A stretch of DNA of 64,000 nucleotides from Litomosoides sigmodontis (Eukaryota; Nematoda; Chromadorea; Rhabditida; Onchocercidae): assembly GCA_963070105.1 (NCBI GenBank), contig OY718805.1:9266652-9330651 (forward strand). Reading direction: 5' to 3'. Below the pieces are notes generated by a model, which was given only the letters and a program-made list of their open reading frames with translations, did not search any database and had not been told where the DNA came from. Below are positions 12,558 to 26,100 of this stretch, in pieces. Position 1 is the stretch's first letter, and each line of letters starts with the position of its first letter. The translations under genes were made by a program, and so were the position numbers.

Positions 12558-14856
12558 ATGCTAACGCCAGTATTCCACGTAGAACAAACTTCGGAATACG
12601 TTACTATCAATATTTATGCACCCTATGCAAACGTGAAAGATACTGAGGCTGAGTATTGCGACCTACAATTCTTTTTTATTTCAAAACCGTATTTCTTGAA
12701 GTTGTATTTACCCGGTGAGTTGGCTGAGGAAAATATTTCGGGCACATATGACTGTGATAAAGGTAAGTAGATGCCGTAAGAGATCTAACCTTTGCTTTTG
12801 ATGACAGTTGACTGGTAACGAAGTATAGCATGAATTTAGAACTTTCATATATCTTCAGTACATTTAAAGATTTCTCCCTCCTTCTAAAATTTCAACATTC
12901 ATTCTCTGTGTGATTATCACCTATGTTATCACCTATTTGTATGCATGAGATCACAAATTAAATTTTGATTATATTTTCTATCACGCTCTTTGCATATTTC
13001 AGGATTATTTAAATTTAAAGCGTTGAAAAAAAATGTTGGTGAATTCTTTCCGAATTTGGATTTAGTAAATCAGTTGTTGAAACCATCAGATATCCATGCA
13101 AAACGACTGGTGGAAGAAATTGGAGAAGGTGGTAGTATTGTTTAATGTTTTTCACAGTTAACGTTTTGCGCCAAATTTTTTTCAGCTAATGCGCATTGCA
13201 TCCTTTTCGTGGCTGACAACTGAGCTTCAGTCATCATGAACGTTATGTATTAGATAGAATTTTTTTTTAACAAAATTCATTCCCCAAACGTTGCAGATAT
13301 TTTGATCAATTTCGCAAATGAACCGCAATGTTCGAAGGCCTCAGATAGTGACATAGATGATGATTTTATGAATGAGGAATGTAAACTTTACGGTTATGGT
13401 TTTGCTTACTGTCGTCATGGTATTATTGGAAAATTTAGTTCAGAAATCGATGACCTTCTGGATTTAGAAAACCCTGATGAATCGCTGATCGAAGAAAGAT
13501 TTATGGATTGCTTAAGACATGATCAATTGAAGTTTGATGCCGAGCACTACATGTATGTTTTTGCGTGTTAGGATTTAAAGCAAGAGCTAAGTGCGTGTTA
13601 TTTTGTAAACTTGATTTCTGTTTGCGAACTTACATACCATCACTGAAATAATTTTTTCAGTGCTGATCTGTTCGAGAAGAACCCTGCGTTGGATGAGTGC
13701 TTACAGTTTGAATATCCTGAAACCGTGTTCGATTTATCTTTCAAAAGTCGTGACCATTTGAAGGATTTGCCGGGAAAGTCATTTCCCAAGTATTCTTCGG
13801 ATCTGGAAAAAGCAATTGCATTGTCTTTGGTAGATATTCTTTTCGCTTATTTATATGATATGAGGACGACATGTGGAGAGCATTCCTCTGAATCTGGTAT
13901 GCTTCATTTGAGAGTTTACATTGGCTCAATAGATAATAGTAAAAATAAATAAATCTGCTCTGTGTTGGACCAAATGTATGGGTATAGGATATACTTATTC
14001 TAGTCTCTTTGTTTATTTTGGTTGATTGAATACCTGCGTAACTGTATCAAATAACCCTGCTTTATACGGAAAGTACATAAAGCAGGATTATTTTCTCTTT
14101 AATTGTGGATCGATGTATAATTTATAGTCTCTCATGAATTTGGTCAAATTTATTTTTTGCATTGTTACTGATTCATTGTATTCAATAACTTCTATACGGA
14201 ACTGATCCATTAATCTCTTTTCTGGTCTTCGATTTCTTCTTTTTTAGGTTGGACAATTGCAAAATTGAGTCCTACTCTCAGTTATCTGGTAAGATGGAAG
14301 ACCGTAAAGGAGTCCGTCGTTGGTGCTGTTAGAAGATCGTTGTGTTTTCCTCTTTACCGATATTGGGATTTATCAATGAAGGTTTTAGACGACTTGAAAT
14401 TTCTTCTCTCCAAAGGTAAATTTGAGATTGAATCTAATGAATTCGAAGTGCTATTTTTAGTTAATGTTTCTTAAACACCAAACTTTTCATACCACTCCGA
14501 CCGTAGTACACATTTTGCTTTAAACGAATTAATGAATTCGCAAATATATAGAATTTTCTGTTTTAGGCAGGGTATCGCTATTACAGTGTCTTGTGGACGT
14601 GCATATAATTTTATCAACGAGTGGCGACTATCGTTATCTCTTGAATGACTTATTTATAACTGATTATTGCTTATGGGTTCAGCGTGTATCGGATAGCATT
14701 CTCTCATGGTTGCAATGCGAAGTGAATGATTTAGTTTTAAAAAAAATTGATGTCCAATTAGATCTGGAAGAAGTGGAGCTGGAAGCGAAATTGTTAACCT
14801 TGCAAATAAGTGCTAGAAATTCGGAAATTGAGGATTCAGATGATGATCCGTCCTAG
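12558..14856 (+). CDS. shq-1: SHQ1 homolog, H/ACA snoRNP assembly chaperone (6 exons, 426 aa)
   Basis: SHQ1 binds newly made dyskerin/Cbf5 and keeps it off RNA until H/ACA RNPs (pseudouridylation guides, telomerase RNP) are assembled. Exons: 12558-12762, 13003-13128 (donor could be 13131), 13297-13552, 13661-13896, 14248-14415, 14567-14856; all phases fit. The protein starts MLTPVF and carries an N-terminal CS-like domain (YFLKLYLPGEL, YDCDKG). The C-terminal SHQ1 domain shows LSPTLSYLVRWKTVKESV, RRSLCFPLYR, and YLLNDLFITDYCLWVQ, which match human SHQ1 closely. The tail ends in an acidic serine stretch (SEIEDSDDDPS). It is shorter than the human protein, which has a long low-complexity tail, so nothing essential seems missing. 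Confidence 0.95.
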
Positions 14857-16071
14857 GATATTATTCCCAAGATAAATCAAATTGAGACCAGATGTACATT
14901 TTTCTCTCACATATGTTCAACATTCGGAGTTTTTTGTGTGTTACATAACGTTACTGGTCAATATTATGTTTTACTAGATGAGATCCTTCATGCAACTGTA
15001 AAAGGTCGTGAAGTTTAGGTATCACAAAAATTGGATAAAAGAGAAAAAAAATGGATTACAATTTTAAACACTAGTGTAGCTTCTCTTCCTTACTACTCGG
15101 ACCTTAACTTCAAGTGGCGCAGTTTGTTGTTCATTCTCTCTTTGTTATTGATGATTACGCATGGGATAACATCAGATTAGAATTTGTTTTACGCTTATTA
15201 TGAAAGAAATGATGCTGTTATTAACCAATAAATATTCGATTGCTGAAATGTCCTTTTTCAATCTTATGTTCTAATTTTTAGAAATAATAAATGACTAAGC
15301 AACATTTGCGGAAGCACATTTCAAAATTTTAGTGCGGAACTACCTGTTAATTACGCGAACTGGAGACTCGAACCATTAGATATCTGGAAATTCAATTAAC
15401 AAGATAAAATTAGTGGTGTGGTAGGATAAGCCTCTTATTTGTAATAACAGTAGGTTTATAGCATTTCTCAAAATTATGAAATGCAAGATGCATTGCTCAA
15501 TCGTCTATTTGTAGTTGCAGTAAAACTTTAACCTACCGTTGTAATGCTTGTAATTCCTGTTCGTTTACACATGTTCAATTTCTCGCTACCACAAATGATT
15601 CACTTAACAGCAGTCACTTCTATTATTTAACGTATTGAATGAATGAAAAAACGTCGTGTCTGATAAATGGTCATAAATTTCGTAGGAACACGTAATGAAA
15701 AAATGACAACCAATTAATTCTTAAAGAAAACAACGTCCAAGCTTATTTAAGAAGAGAAATTAGTCTTTTCTTCCTATAAAATACCTCAATTTATTTATGA
15801 ATTTAGTTGAAGATTAAACACCGTCCGAAGTGATGTAGAATTTTGTCCTTTTTCGGTTATTACCGCATATTGAAAAATATTAGCAGAGTTATGGTAATTA
15901 ATTTGTGGCTTACTGATATATGTATTTAAAGTCTTGGTTCTTTATTTCGATTTTTCATTGGGCATTTCCAATTTCCGAGTGTACTGTTATCGGTTTCCCT
16001 TGTAGAACTAGTAATTGGCAATATTTGATTTTCTGTGCACGCTGGTTTGACCATTATTAGAATTAATTTCA
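14857..16071 (+). other. SHQ1 3' UTR and intergenic spacer
   Basis: No coding potential was recognised. AATAAA-type polyadenylation signals occur near 15226 and 15284 and could serve SHQ1. The remainder is AT-rich and presumably holds the promoter of the downstream reductase gene. Confidence 0.5.
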
Positions 16072-17607
16072 ATGTCAGCAAGTCGTGTTGTTGTTTATGG
16101 TGGTCGAGGAGGACTCGGTTCAGTAATCGTTGATTATTTCAAAAGTAAAAACTTTGTAAGTTATCTACGTTATTTACTTTTTTTTTAATTTTTTATTTTT
16201 GGATTGTACAATCTATTATGAACCTGTTTAGACTGTTTTGCACATCAGGACGAACTAAATTCTAATGGAATTAAATTGTTATAGTGGGCATTAAGCATAG
16301 ACACTGTGAAGAATGAGATAGCTGATGCAAATGTGGTGGTAAACAAGGATGCTTCGTGGACAGAACAAGAAGGCTTGGTTCTCAAATCGTAAAACTAAGC
16401 TGCATTCATTGGTTTAAAGTTATAGAAAAGAGTCTATATAGTTTTTTTATAATTTTTGCTCCCCAATTTTTTGCTTCAAATTGGTTGTGAATAGGAGCTT
16501 CGTAATAGAAAATAGCAAAACCAAAATTGCAGAATAAATTTTGCTAGCAGAGCTGGTAGCTCATAGCAATCTAGTGCTTTTTTACAACTCATCCTAGTGA
16601 TTGTGAATGCAAAATCTGAGGGTGTTTAGTGTCGGTGAGGCATTGAATGGTGAACGGCTGGATGCAATTCTGTGTGTAGCAGGTGGCTGGGCTGGTGGTA
16701 GTGCCAACAGTGAGAATATGATTAAAAATTCGGAAATCCTATGGAAACAAAACGTTTGGACATCAGCTATATCTGCTAGAATTGCTGCATTGTATTTGAA
16801 AGATGGCGGTCTTCTTCAGTTTACTGGTGCAGCAGCGGTAACCTTTTCCATCAGTCCAAGAAAAAAATTCTGTCAACATAATGTCGAATAGTATTTAGAA
16901 ATGAATGAGCTGATCGGTCAAGCAACTTTCAGTCAAATTAAACTTCTTTAGTTTCATGGAATTTGATTTTATGTTCGATAGATTTCATACTTGCAGGTGC
17001 TGAAGGATACATCAGGAATGTTGGGGTATGGTATGGCAAAAGCAGCAGTCCATCAATTGTCTATAAGTCTTGCGCATAAAAAATCTGGAATACCAAGTGA
17101 CTCGACTGTCGTTGCTGTTTTGCCAACTACTCTAGATACTGCACAGAATCGCAAATGGATGCCAAAAGCGAATACTGATTCGTAAGTTTCAATGATAATT
17201 ATTGTATTTCGTATTACTACAAGTAATTCAGTTCCAATTTTAATTAGCGTGGGATTTTCAAAGTTAAACTCGGTATGAAAGTGTATTGGGCTTCATCAAA
17301 AAGAGTTGTGACATGCATATTATGGTTTAGCTACATGGAGTAATGGTTGCAGTTAGGAAGAAACAGCCGATATTTTGTGAAAATGCATGCCATATCATGA
17401 AGTTAAATAGCTAGTCTAGATTATTGTCATTCCGTGTCTACAAAAACTTTAATGTAGATTATTCTCGGTCGTTCCAGGTGGACGTCGCTCAGTTACATAG
17501 CGGAACTATTGTATGAGTGGACGGTAGATCCAATATCACGACCTCCAAGCGGTTCACTGGTCGAAATAATTACACACAACAAACAAAATGAGTTAAAGAT
17601 ACACTGA
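16072..17607 (+). CDS. qdpr-1: quinoid dihydropteridine reductase (5 exons, about 239 aa)
   Basis: NADH-dependent short-chain dehydrogenase that regenerates tetrahydrobiopterin, the cofactor of aromatic amino acid hydroxylases (serotonin/dopamine synthesis, and Phe hydroxylase for cuticle). Exons: 16072-16155, 16285-16388, 16621-16837, 16997-17181, 17478-17607; phases fit. Exon 3 has two in-frame acceptors, 16621 and 16630, so length may be 236. Seen in the product: the dinucleotide-binding loop [11 protein letters not shown] near residues 6-16, the family signature [13 protein letters not shown], the catalytic Y146-x3-K150 in [10 protein letters not shown], and [13 protein letters not shown]. 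These blocks match mammalian QDPR almost position for position. Cytosolic; no signal peptide. Confidence 0.95.
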
Positions 17608-20196
17608 TATAACATGAATGCTAAATTATATTACCCTTCTCTTAGAAATTGTATGTTTGTATTTCTTCCCTCGTTTAACCTGGCACGTGTATTTTCGGAT
17701 ATTTTTATTTCTTTGTTTTATATTCGATTTTGATTAGTCGTTTTGTTATTGCTGTAACTTTTCTAAATTTCTTGAACATCTCTTTCATAATACCTTCATG
17801 TATTATTAAATGGTACATGTATTTCACGTTAACTTCTATTAACAAACAAGCAATCATTCCCAAGAAAAAAAGTAAATTTGAATGGCTTGATCGCTCCACT
17901 TGTATTAGTTCTTTACAAACACAGTCATCATTGATCAAAGGTTGATGAAGTCAATAATGATGCTTTATTCATAATTGGTGCATCATTTTTCATTTACATC
18001 TAATTCAGTTGACCATTTCATTTTATATTTTGTTACTTGTTAATCCTTCTACTTTTTTCGAAATGGGCACAAGTAGATTAGATTTCTTTTTGCATCTATA
18101 AGAAAAATAAATTGAAGTTGGTGAATGATAAATCACATGTCTATATTGTTTATAGAATTTGCATCGCATGTCGGGAAGTGTTCAAAATTTGTCTTTCATG
18201 CGGAAGTATGGAAATTCGCTCTGGTATAGACGTAGTATATTACGCAATTTCCCCAAATCTTTACATAAAAGTTAACTTCATTTTGCAAATTAAAAATTTC
18301 CTAGCTTTTTAAGACGTTTTTCGCATTCAATTATGTTTGAGAATTTAATAAATGAATTCCTAATACTTTTCGTTGGCTATTTCCTGTATTTCTGTTCATC
18401 TTATAATACATTTCACATACACGTAAAATAATGAAAGCGTAGTGTCTTAGCAGAATATGCAATACTGAGGTATATTTAATCGTATGTTACATAATATCAC
18501 GTCTTCGTTTTTTTTTTTCATTTTGTATTAACTAATTATTCTCGCTGTCTTTCTCCTAGCTTTATTTTTTCTTCCATTTTTGATAAATTCAGAAAACGAA
18601 ATATTTTTCAACGTACAACAGGAAGTAACGATTAAATCGAAGTACACTTTTCAGACCATCCCTTAAATGTTTCCATTATTAGCTAACGATACCACTTGCT
18701 TACCAAATAATAAGTGTGGATTGAGGGAAAACAGCAAACATTTGTCATCATTAACAAGTGGAATTATTATCTAAATGTGATTTACAAGCAAAATAAAAAG
18801 TAAAGGAATGTTTTTTTTTGTGAAATTGAACACTCTTCATTCTTTTCATCCTTGCCGCTCGCTTAACTAATTGTTTGACATATCGACACGTTTTTTTCCT
18901 TTTATTTACTCAATAAAAAACAAAGTGATAGTTATAAGGGTATTGTTACCTGTTGTAGTTGTGATGGGTTAGTTGGCAGTGAGTAGTGGATATTGATCGA
19001 TATTATCATAATCATTTCTAATTCTTCTTTGTATTTTGAAATCTTCTTTGGTAATTTTGGATAATATCACTACTATCAATCGGCTGTTAAGTGAACTTGA
19101 AAGATGTGAGCGAAGTGCCAGGCTATCCAGCAACGGCACTAAGCTTATTCAACACTAACTAGAGAATTTCTAAAGTAGAAGATGTTGGAAAGGAAGTAAA
19201 ATTTAAGTTGAAGTTTGCAAAAGATTTTGAAATAATTTTAGGTTTTCAATTCAAATAATTCATTTTTTTCAAATTCAAATAATTTCGTTCCTCGAATAAA
19301 CTGTTACCTGATTATAATTCCTGCTTTCTTTTGATTATATCATTTGAATTTGAATACACATATCTTTCTACTGATGATATCGCTATCGGCGGCTTTTGTT
19401 CCACAGTCCTTTTCACGCAAATTTTTTCTGCTGACTTCAAAAGAAGCAACGGTGTTTTGATCACGCTCCACAACCAACTAAGACACATTAGTTGCACCGA
19501 CCGTCTAATCATGGTCACATACGTTTTCATTGTGTAGCGCAGGCACGCCAGAGCAGTTTCGGTTCTCTGTCTTGTAGTTTTTCCGGTCTCCAGTGCATGT
19601 GTTATTCGCGTTGTTCAGGATATTTGAGTGCAGAGGACAGGTAGGTCAATGGGAGAGAATCCCATATAATGTAATGTTATTAGATGGAGTAAGCAAGCTA
19701 CATGATAATCCGTTTTTGTGTTTTGCATCAGCCACGGATGGCTAGGGATGCCTAGGATACCATTGAATTGTACATCTCTCAAATTGAGGTTATTGTCATA
19801 TTATTTCAGACAGCATTTGGGATTTGACACTTATCTTTTGACAGTTAGGTCACCGTAGTTTTGTCGGACACTAACAAAGTGGCCAAGAGATGTTTTAAAT
19901 AAACCGTAGCGAAACAAATGAGTATTAAGCAGTACGTTCACTTCATAATCTATCAGGCCGCATTTTTTGTCATTCTGATCGAGTTTTTTTACATGGTCTG
20001 GAACTTTCGTAGCCTTCTTTTTCCTAATCAATTTCTTAACTTATAAATTTTTGCAATGAGCTTTGGAAAAGAAAGCTATTTTCAATCCTTCTAGTTAAGC
20101 GATTTGTAATTAATGCTTTATTCTTAATGTGAATTATTACTGATTGCTTCAGGATATTTCGTTCCATATAAAAAGTATCACTACTTACACTAAATA
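17608..20196 (+). other. intergenic region before TCER-1
   Basis: 2.6 kb with no recognisable protein. Polyadenylation-like AATAAA motifs near 18102 and 18347 could end the reductase transcript. A patch of higher GC at about 19380-19660 contains ORFs on both strands but no known domain. It may be the promoter or a non-coding first exon of TCER-1 (a donor-like GACAG/GTAGGT lies near 19638, and an acceptor-like GCTTCAG near 20150). Confidence 0.45.
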
Positions 20197-23100
20197 ATGG
20201 AAATTGATGAACACGATGAGTCCGAGCAACAACAGCAGCAAGATTATGCTGAAGCCTCAGAACATACGGCAATCTCTTCATCTTCATATGATGATATAAA
20301 GATGAGTACAAACGAGGATGAACAAGAACAACTACCACATGAGCACGAACAATATGAAAGCATGGAGCATGAACATGATGAAGGTAGTTGCGCTCTTGAA
20401 AGAATTAAAGGGAAAAGTGGTTGCTGAGTGGAACAAAAGTTTCACTCAGATTTTTGTTATTTTGTGTACCTAAATTGAAGAAAACTGAAGACAGACGGAA
20501 ACTGAACTGTTTGGTGTCATTTTTTTTTCTTGGAATGTTCTAGGTTGCAAACATGACTGAAATTTAGATTTCAAGTTAAATTTAGATTCCAAGACAAGAC
20601 TCAAAGCAGTTAATTCGGAATAACACTGTTCTGCAGTTAAGGGATTATTCCTTTTGTTATTAATGCTTAGTAAAAAATGACTCAAACTAAGAATACAATA
20701 CAATAAGTTGAACTGTAAACGTTCATCCTGTTTACTGTGATATTCGTGTGATGCTTTAAAGTATGAAAGGAAGTTTGCAAAGCAAGTGACTGGACCAGAT
20801 ATCTCTTTAAACTAACCTTTCCGTGCCACTTCGAATCGTGGTTATGCAGTGGGTGGAAACCTCTCTCTGGCTCTCTTTTTGTGTATTTCTCTGCTATCAA
20901 TTCATTAGCAGTGCATTCTATTTTCATATATGAGTTGTAGAACGCAAAAGAAATAACATTCTATTTTCAAAAATGCAGAATCAAACTTAATGCTTTTTTG
21001 ATATGCTGTTGACTGTAGTCATGTTTCGTGTCTGCGTCAAACAGCAAATCTGTGTTGTGCTTTACATGAATCATTCCGGATATCTTCTGGACATTTGCAT
21101 ATTTTGGTTTGTTTTTACAGGTAGAAATCTAGCAAAATCTTGTGATTGTGTTGATTGAAGTTTCTTTTGATGCATTAATTGTAGTGATTACATCTCTTTT
21201 GAAATATTTTTTTGCATGTGCATGTGTTGATATCAAGGGAGAAATAAAACGTTTTTTTTAGGACTGATGGGTGATAGTTTGAATGGTATGATGAGAGAAG
21301 AAATGCTCGACGAAGTCGACGAGAAGCTTCATTCGCAGCATGAAGAACATGAAGGACATCATTTCAAGAATGGAATGGATGAAGATCAAGGTGCAGGTGG
21401 CGAAGATGGTGACGAATACGAGAGTGCCCATAGAGGCGAACAAGAACATGATGATTTTGGTAATGATTTTTATTTTATTGATATTTTAACTGAATTTTAG
21501 GCAGTTTTCTTCATTTCGGTATGAAATAATAGAGATTTAGAAACAAGGTATCCTCAGAAAATAGACAGTTATGGTAACGAGGTTTTCAAACGAAGTTTGT
21601 TTAGCGGAAATAACGGGAAATCATGGTGTTTGTAATGAAGTATGGTGATAGTACTTTCAGAGAGCTACCAACCGAGCGAGTATTCAGAACGAGGATCAGA
21701 TCGTGAACATGGCGATTATCGTGGTGAAGAATACCACGGCGATGAATATCGTGGCGAGGAATATCGTGGTGGTGAAGATTTTCGCGGTGGATTTCGTGGA
21801 CGTGGTGGCTATCGTGGTGCAGGTGGCGGCATGTCACCATATGGCTATGGGCCGCAAAATATAGGTGGTGGTTGGCGTCCGCGTGGTCCAGGGAACTGGA
21901 GGGGTGGACGAGGTATGTATGGTGGCGGTCCTCGAGGAGGCCCCTATGGTAATGGTGATATGGATGACGGATATGGTTACGATCGTTCGAGGGGTAAGTT
22001 TTTCAATTATCGGATAAGAACCACTTCTATTTGTTTGATAACGAGGCTTTTATTCATTTAATTCCACAAATCTGTCGTAATTTTTATCTTTATCATTATT
22101 AGTGGAACCTGTTTAATGCCTCGCTTTAAAAGTCATTTCTTTTTTTGATTGGAGTATTTCAGAGCAATATGAATTTCATTTCAGGTGTCCGTGGTGGTTT
22201 CCAGCGCATGCGTGGTGGCTATGGAATGCGTGGCCCACGCCCTGGTTATATGGGTGATGGACGTGGTATGCGAGGTCCACCATTCCAACCAAGGCCTCCA
22301 TTCTATCCGTCACCATATCCAGGAATGCCTCCCATGGGAATGCCACCGATGGCACATCAAATGCCTGTCCAACAAACGCCGCAACAGCAAGCAGAAAGGT
22401 TGAAAAAGGTACCGTTTTACACCTTTTGTTTTTTTAAAAAAAATTGTATCCTAATAGAATTATCGTGTGGAACCTTTTGATAAATTTAATTTTCCTTTAA
22501 ATTTTGCTTTGTTAATTTCCAAGATCCTGAAATATTAAAATTATGCTACAAACACAGCCTATTTTTAAAAACCTTCAGCTCGCTGGCGTTTCACCAGATC
22601 AGGAACTGTGGGTAGAAACAAAGTCACCAGATGGAAAGCCGTACTATTACAACGCTGTAACACGTGATACGGTGTGGGAGAAACCAGAAAACGCCAAAGT
22701 AATGGAACAGAGTGAATTACAAGCTTTGGTTGAAAAGGATGCGAAGGAGGAAAAAGAACAAGGTCTGCTTTTTATAATAGCTTCTGTCCAAATTTGCTTT
22801 CTTCTCAGTGGAAATGTGAAATATCTTCGCATCCAATTATTATTCCATTATCTTTGTTGCTAATACTAATGCTTTCAATATTTGTTATCATGATAAATTA
22901 TCATGATTCATCTCCTTATTGTTAGCTATTTTACTAAGTAGTATTTTACCAATTTTTTTATATGAAAAATTGAGTTTCGTGTTTTCTCTTTCCGTCAAAG
23001 TTCATAAAAAATGATGAGCACGCAAAAGGTAAGTACGTTGAGCGTGCGTATAATCTACATTGCTACACGATTGATGGTGGTTGGATTATTTGGTATTGTG

Positions 23101-26100
23101 GTTGTTGGCTTTTGCTTGGCAATTTTTTATGGCACGGCATAAAGTGGATCTATCAATTTGCCGAGGATCGCCGAGACATCTCGGTGGTCGGCGCCAGAAA
23201 TTTTTATTTTTTGCACATTTAGAGGATATTAATGAATGAGTCATGAAGAGTGCTTTTACACAATTTAAAAATGTTTTAAACATTGAAAAAAAGTTTGAAT
23301 ATTAAGAGAAATTAGCAGATGATAAAAATAAGTCACGATAATGACGGAATGATGATGAATGATGACTACTAAAGCAGTAAATAGTATGAATTAGTGGTGT
23401 TTCAGCCATGTTTTTTAGCACTTTGCAGCATGCTTCCTTATAGGGTCTACTACAGTTTTGTCATTTACATTCTATGCTTCTACCACCATATTGGGGACGT
23501 GAATATGGTACGTATTGCAAGCGTTATACTTACTGGAGCAGAGAATGAAATCCGAGTAACTTTTCACTTTAACTTAAAACCTTGAAACAACGGAAAATAT
23601 ATTGCAGCTAAAAATGATTCAGTTTATTTAAAAATACGAAAGAGAAAATTTGCGTAGTTGGAGAAGTTTTGGCAAGAAAGAGCTTCGTTGAAGTTTTTTT
23701 TTTTGTCTTTTTTAATGCACACTTTAGTGGTAATATTAACAACCAAACTGATAATATTCAATATATGAATGTGATAATACCGGTCCCGGATGCTTCCAGA
23801 TGCGCGATGTCTTTTGTTGCCTCTTCCTAGAACTATATTATACGTACCTACCATACATACACACATACAGGAGATGTGATGCGTAAAGTCCTTCCTCTTC
23901 CTCAGTTACTTGACGATGTGAGTGCTGTTGCGAGTTATATGTATGTAAAAACTTATTTCCACTGTACTTAATGTTTTGGAAAGTTGCACATTACGATAGT
24001 TAGGATTAGGATAATAGATAAATATTCTTATATCAGGTCAGTCTATGAAAAAATGTGAATTATATTGCAATCTAAGGTGCATCTCGCGGAATTAACATAT
24101 CTGGTTTAGTACAATCCATTTTTACGGATAGCATTATTTTCCTGCCATTTATGTTTAGTTTGGCATGGTTATATGAATTGATTCGTAAAATGCTTAAATT
24201 GGTCCAGAAAGAAATAAGCCAGATATGCAATTCACAGCGTTCTAGTTTTATTATCAATTTGACTTCACAAAATTTAATTCCGAATGATCATGCAGAAGTA
24301 ATCTTTTTTGTAAAGAAGTGATTGTGAAGTTGTTTGTTAAATTAAAATGTCTTGAAATGAATTTTTCAATTATTCCACTGATTCTTTTTTTCAGGTGTTT
24401 ACCACTGCAGAAAAATGTTTGTAGTATTCCGCTGTTTTGTTGTGCAATGATCATACAAATGACAAAATGTTTTTCAGCTGCTTCTCAAGGTGCTGCCGGC
24501 GGATATGGATCTGGTGTCCCACCGCAAATGGCCGCTGGTATGCCGATGGGTGGATATCCACCAATGATGCCACCACCAGGTAATCGAATTTTAAAACAGA
24601 ATGAAAAAAAGAGTCAAAAGTCATGTCGTTGTTTAAACGAATTTTGCTCTTATGTGAAGCAAAAGAATTAGGGCACGTATGAGTATTGAAGGTGTTAATA
24701 TGATTCGATATCAATAGCTGAAATATAGATTTGAGTCTCTTTCTCACTTCAAATGTTTTAGAATGTCAATGCATATTGCGAATTCATAGTTTAGTGGCGT
24801 GTTATTATTTTAACCGTTTTTTCAAGATATGAAGGATATAAATTAGACTAATCAAATTGCAGGCTTCCCTATGATGCCACCTATGATGTTTCCTCCACGT
24901 GGTCCAGGCTACCCGCCCATGTTTCCTGGTGTTCCGCCAGCGTATCCGATGCCAGTTCCTGGAATGCCTCCAGTTGTGCCCGCAGCCATTGGTCCTGGTA
25001 CTGAGGTGAGTTCGTTTTGTTGAACTGAAAATGTAGATACTCAATTTTATATGGCGGTTATGATGTTGTAGGGTGCACCAATGTCATCAGAAGCTGCGCT
25101 TTGGCAGGAATATACTGCACCTGATGGACGTAAATATTACTACAACACTCAGACCCAGGAAACGACGTGGGACAAACCAAAAGTGCTCGAAAGTTTGTGT
25201 TTTTTCATAACTTATGGTGTGCCTAAAAATGCTTTGGTTCATAATTATGAAACACAACGAAGTCACTTTCATATCCACTGGAATTTTTTTAATACCTTAA
25301 GCGTTGTTAAATCTTATTTAAGAAAATATACGTTGAAAAGATATCTGTCGTTTTTCTTTATTTTCTTATTTTTAGCTTCTACTACTACCGGTGGCACCGG
25401 TGAATCTGCAGAAAACAGCACTGGCACTCCAACTTTCACGGAAGCACAACAGCAGGCTGCGGCTTTGGCGCAACAGCAGGTAGTGTTCTCCGTTGGTACT
25501 CCTAGAGTAAAATCCCGAAAATAAAAGTTTTCCATGTTTCCTCTTATGTTGCGAAAAGACGATTCCGAAACATTTCTTTACTCTTGGTTAGCAGGTAGAG
25601 AATTGACACCACATTTCAATTAAGATTACTTACTAGTTTAACTCTTACATTTATACTTAATTAACTTGCTATTAAAGTTATTGATGAACAAGATTAGTTT
25701 CTTTTTTTGGTATGCTTTGACAAAGTGTGTCTCTATTACTTGAGGCTATGAATTTTTGTTTCGATGCTGAAATTAAGATAAATTTTATAAGTGATAGCTA
25801 CTTTTTTCGAAATTTGTAAAATGTTGAAATAATCATATAAATGTCTTAGGTCCAAGCTCAGTTGGCAGCAGCTAAAGCAGCTGCAGAAGAAGCGAAAAAG
25901 CATGAAGAGGAGTCGGCAAAGGAATCAGAAGCTGTGGAGACGAAACAAGTGGATAAATCTAGACCCGTTAGCAGTAATCCTGTGGCTGGGACTCCTTGGT
26001 GTGTGGTGTGGACAGGCGATCATAAGGTAATCAGTTGTTAATCGCAAAGCGACAGTTTCCATGCTGTACCAATGATAATTTACAAGCAACTCAATAAAAT

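Noticed and set aside
19312..19537. Overlapping plus and minus ORFs upstream of TCER-1
   Set aside because: No recognisable domain, no in-phase splice to TCER-1, and mirror-image openness suggests composition rather than coding.
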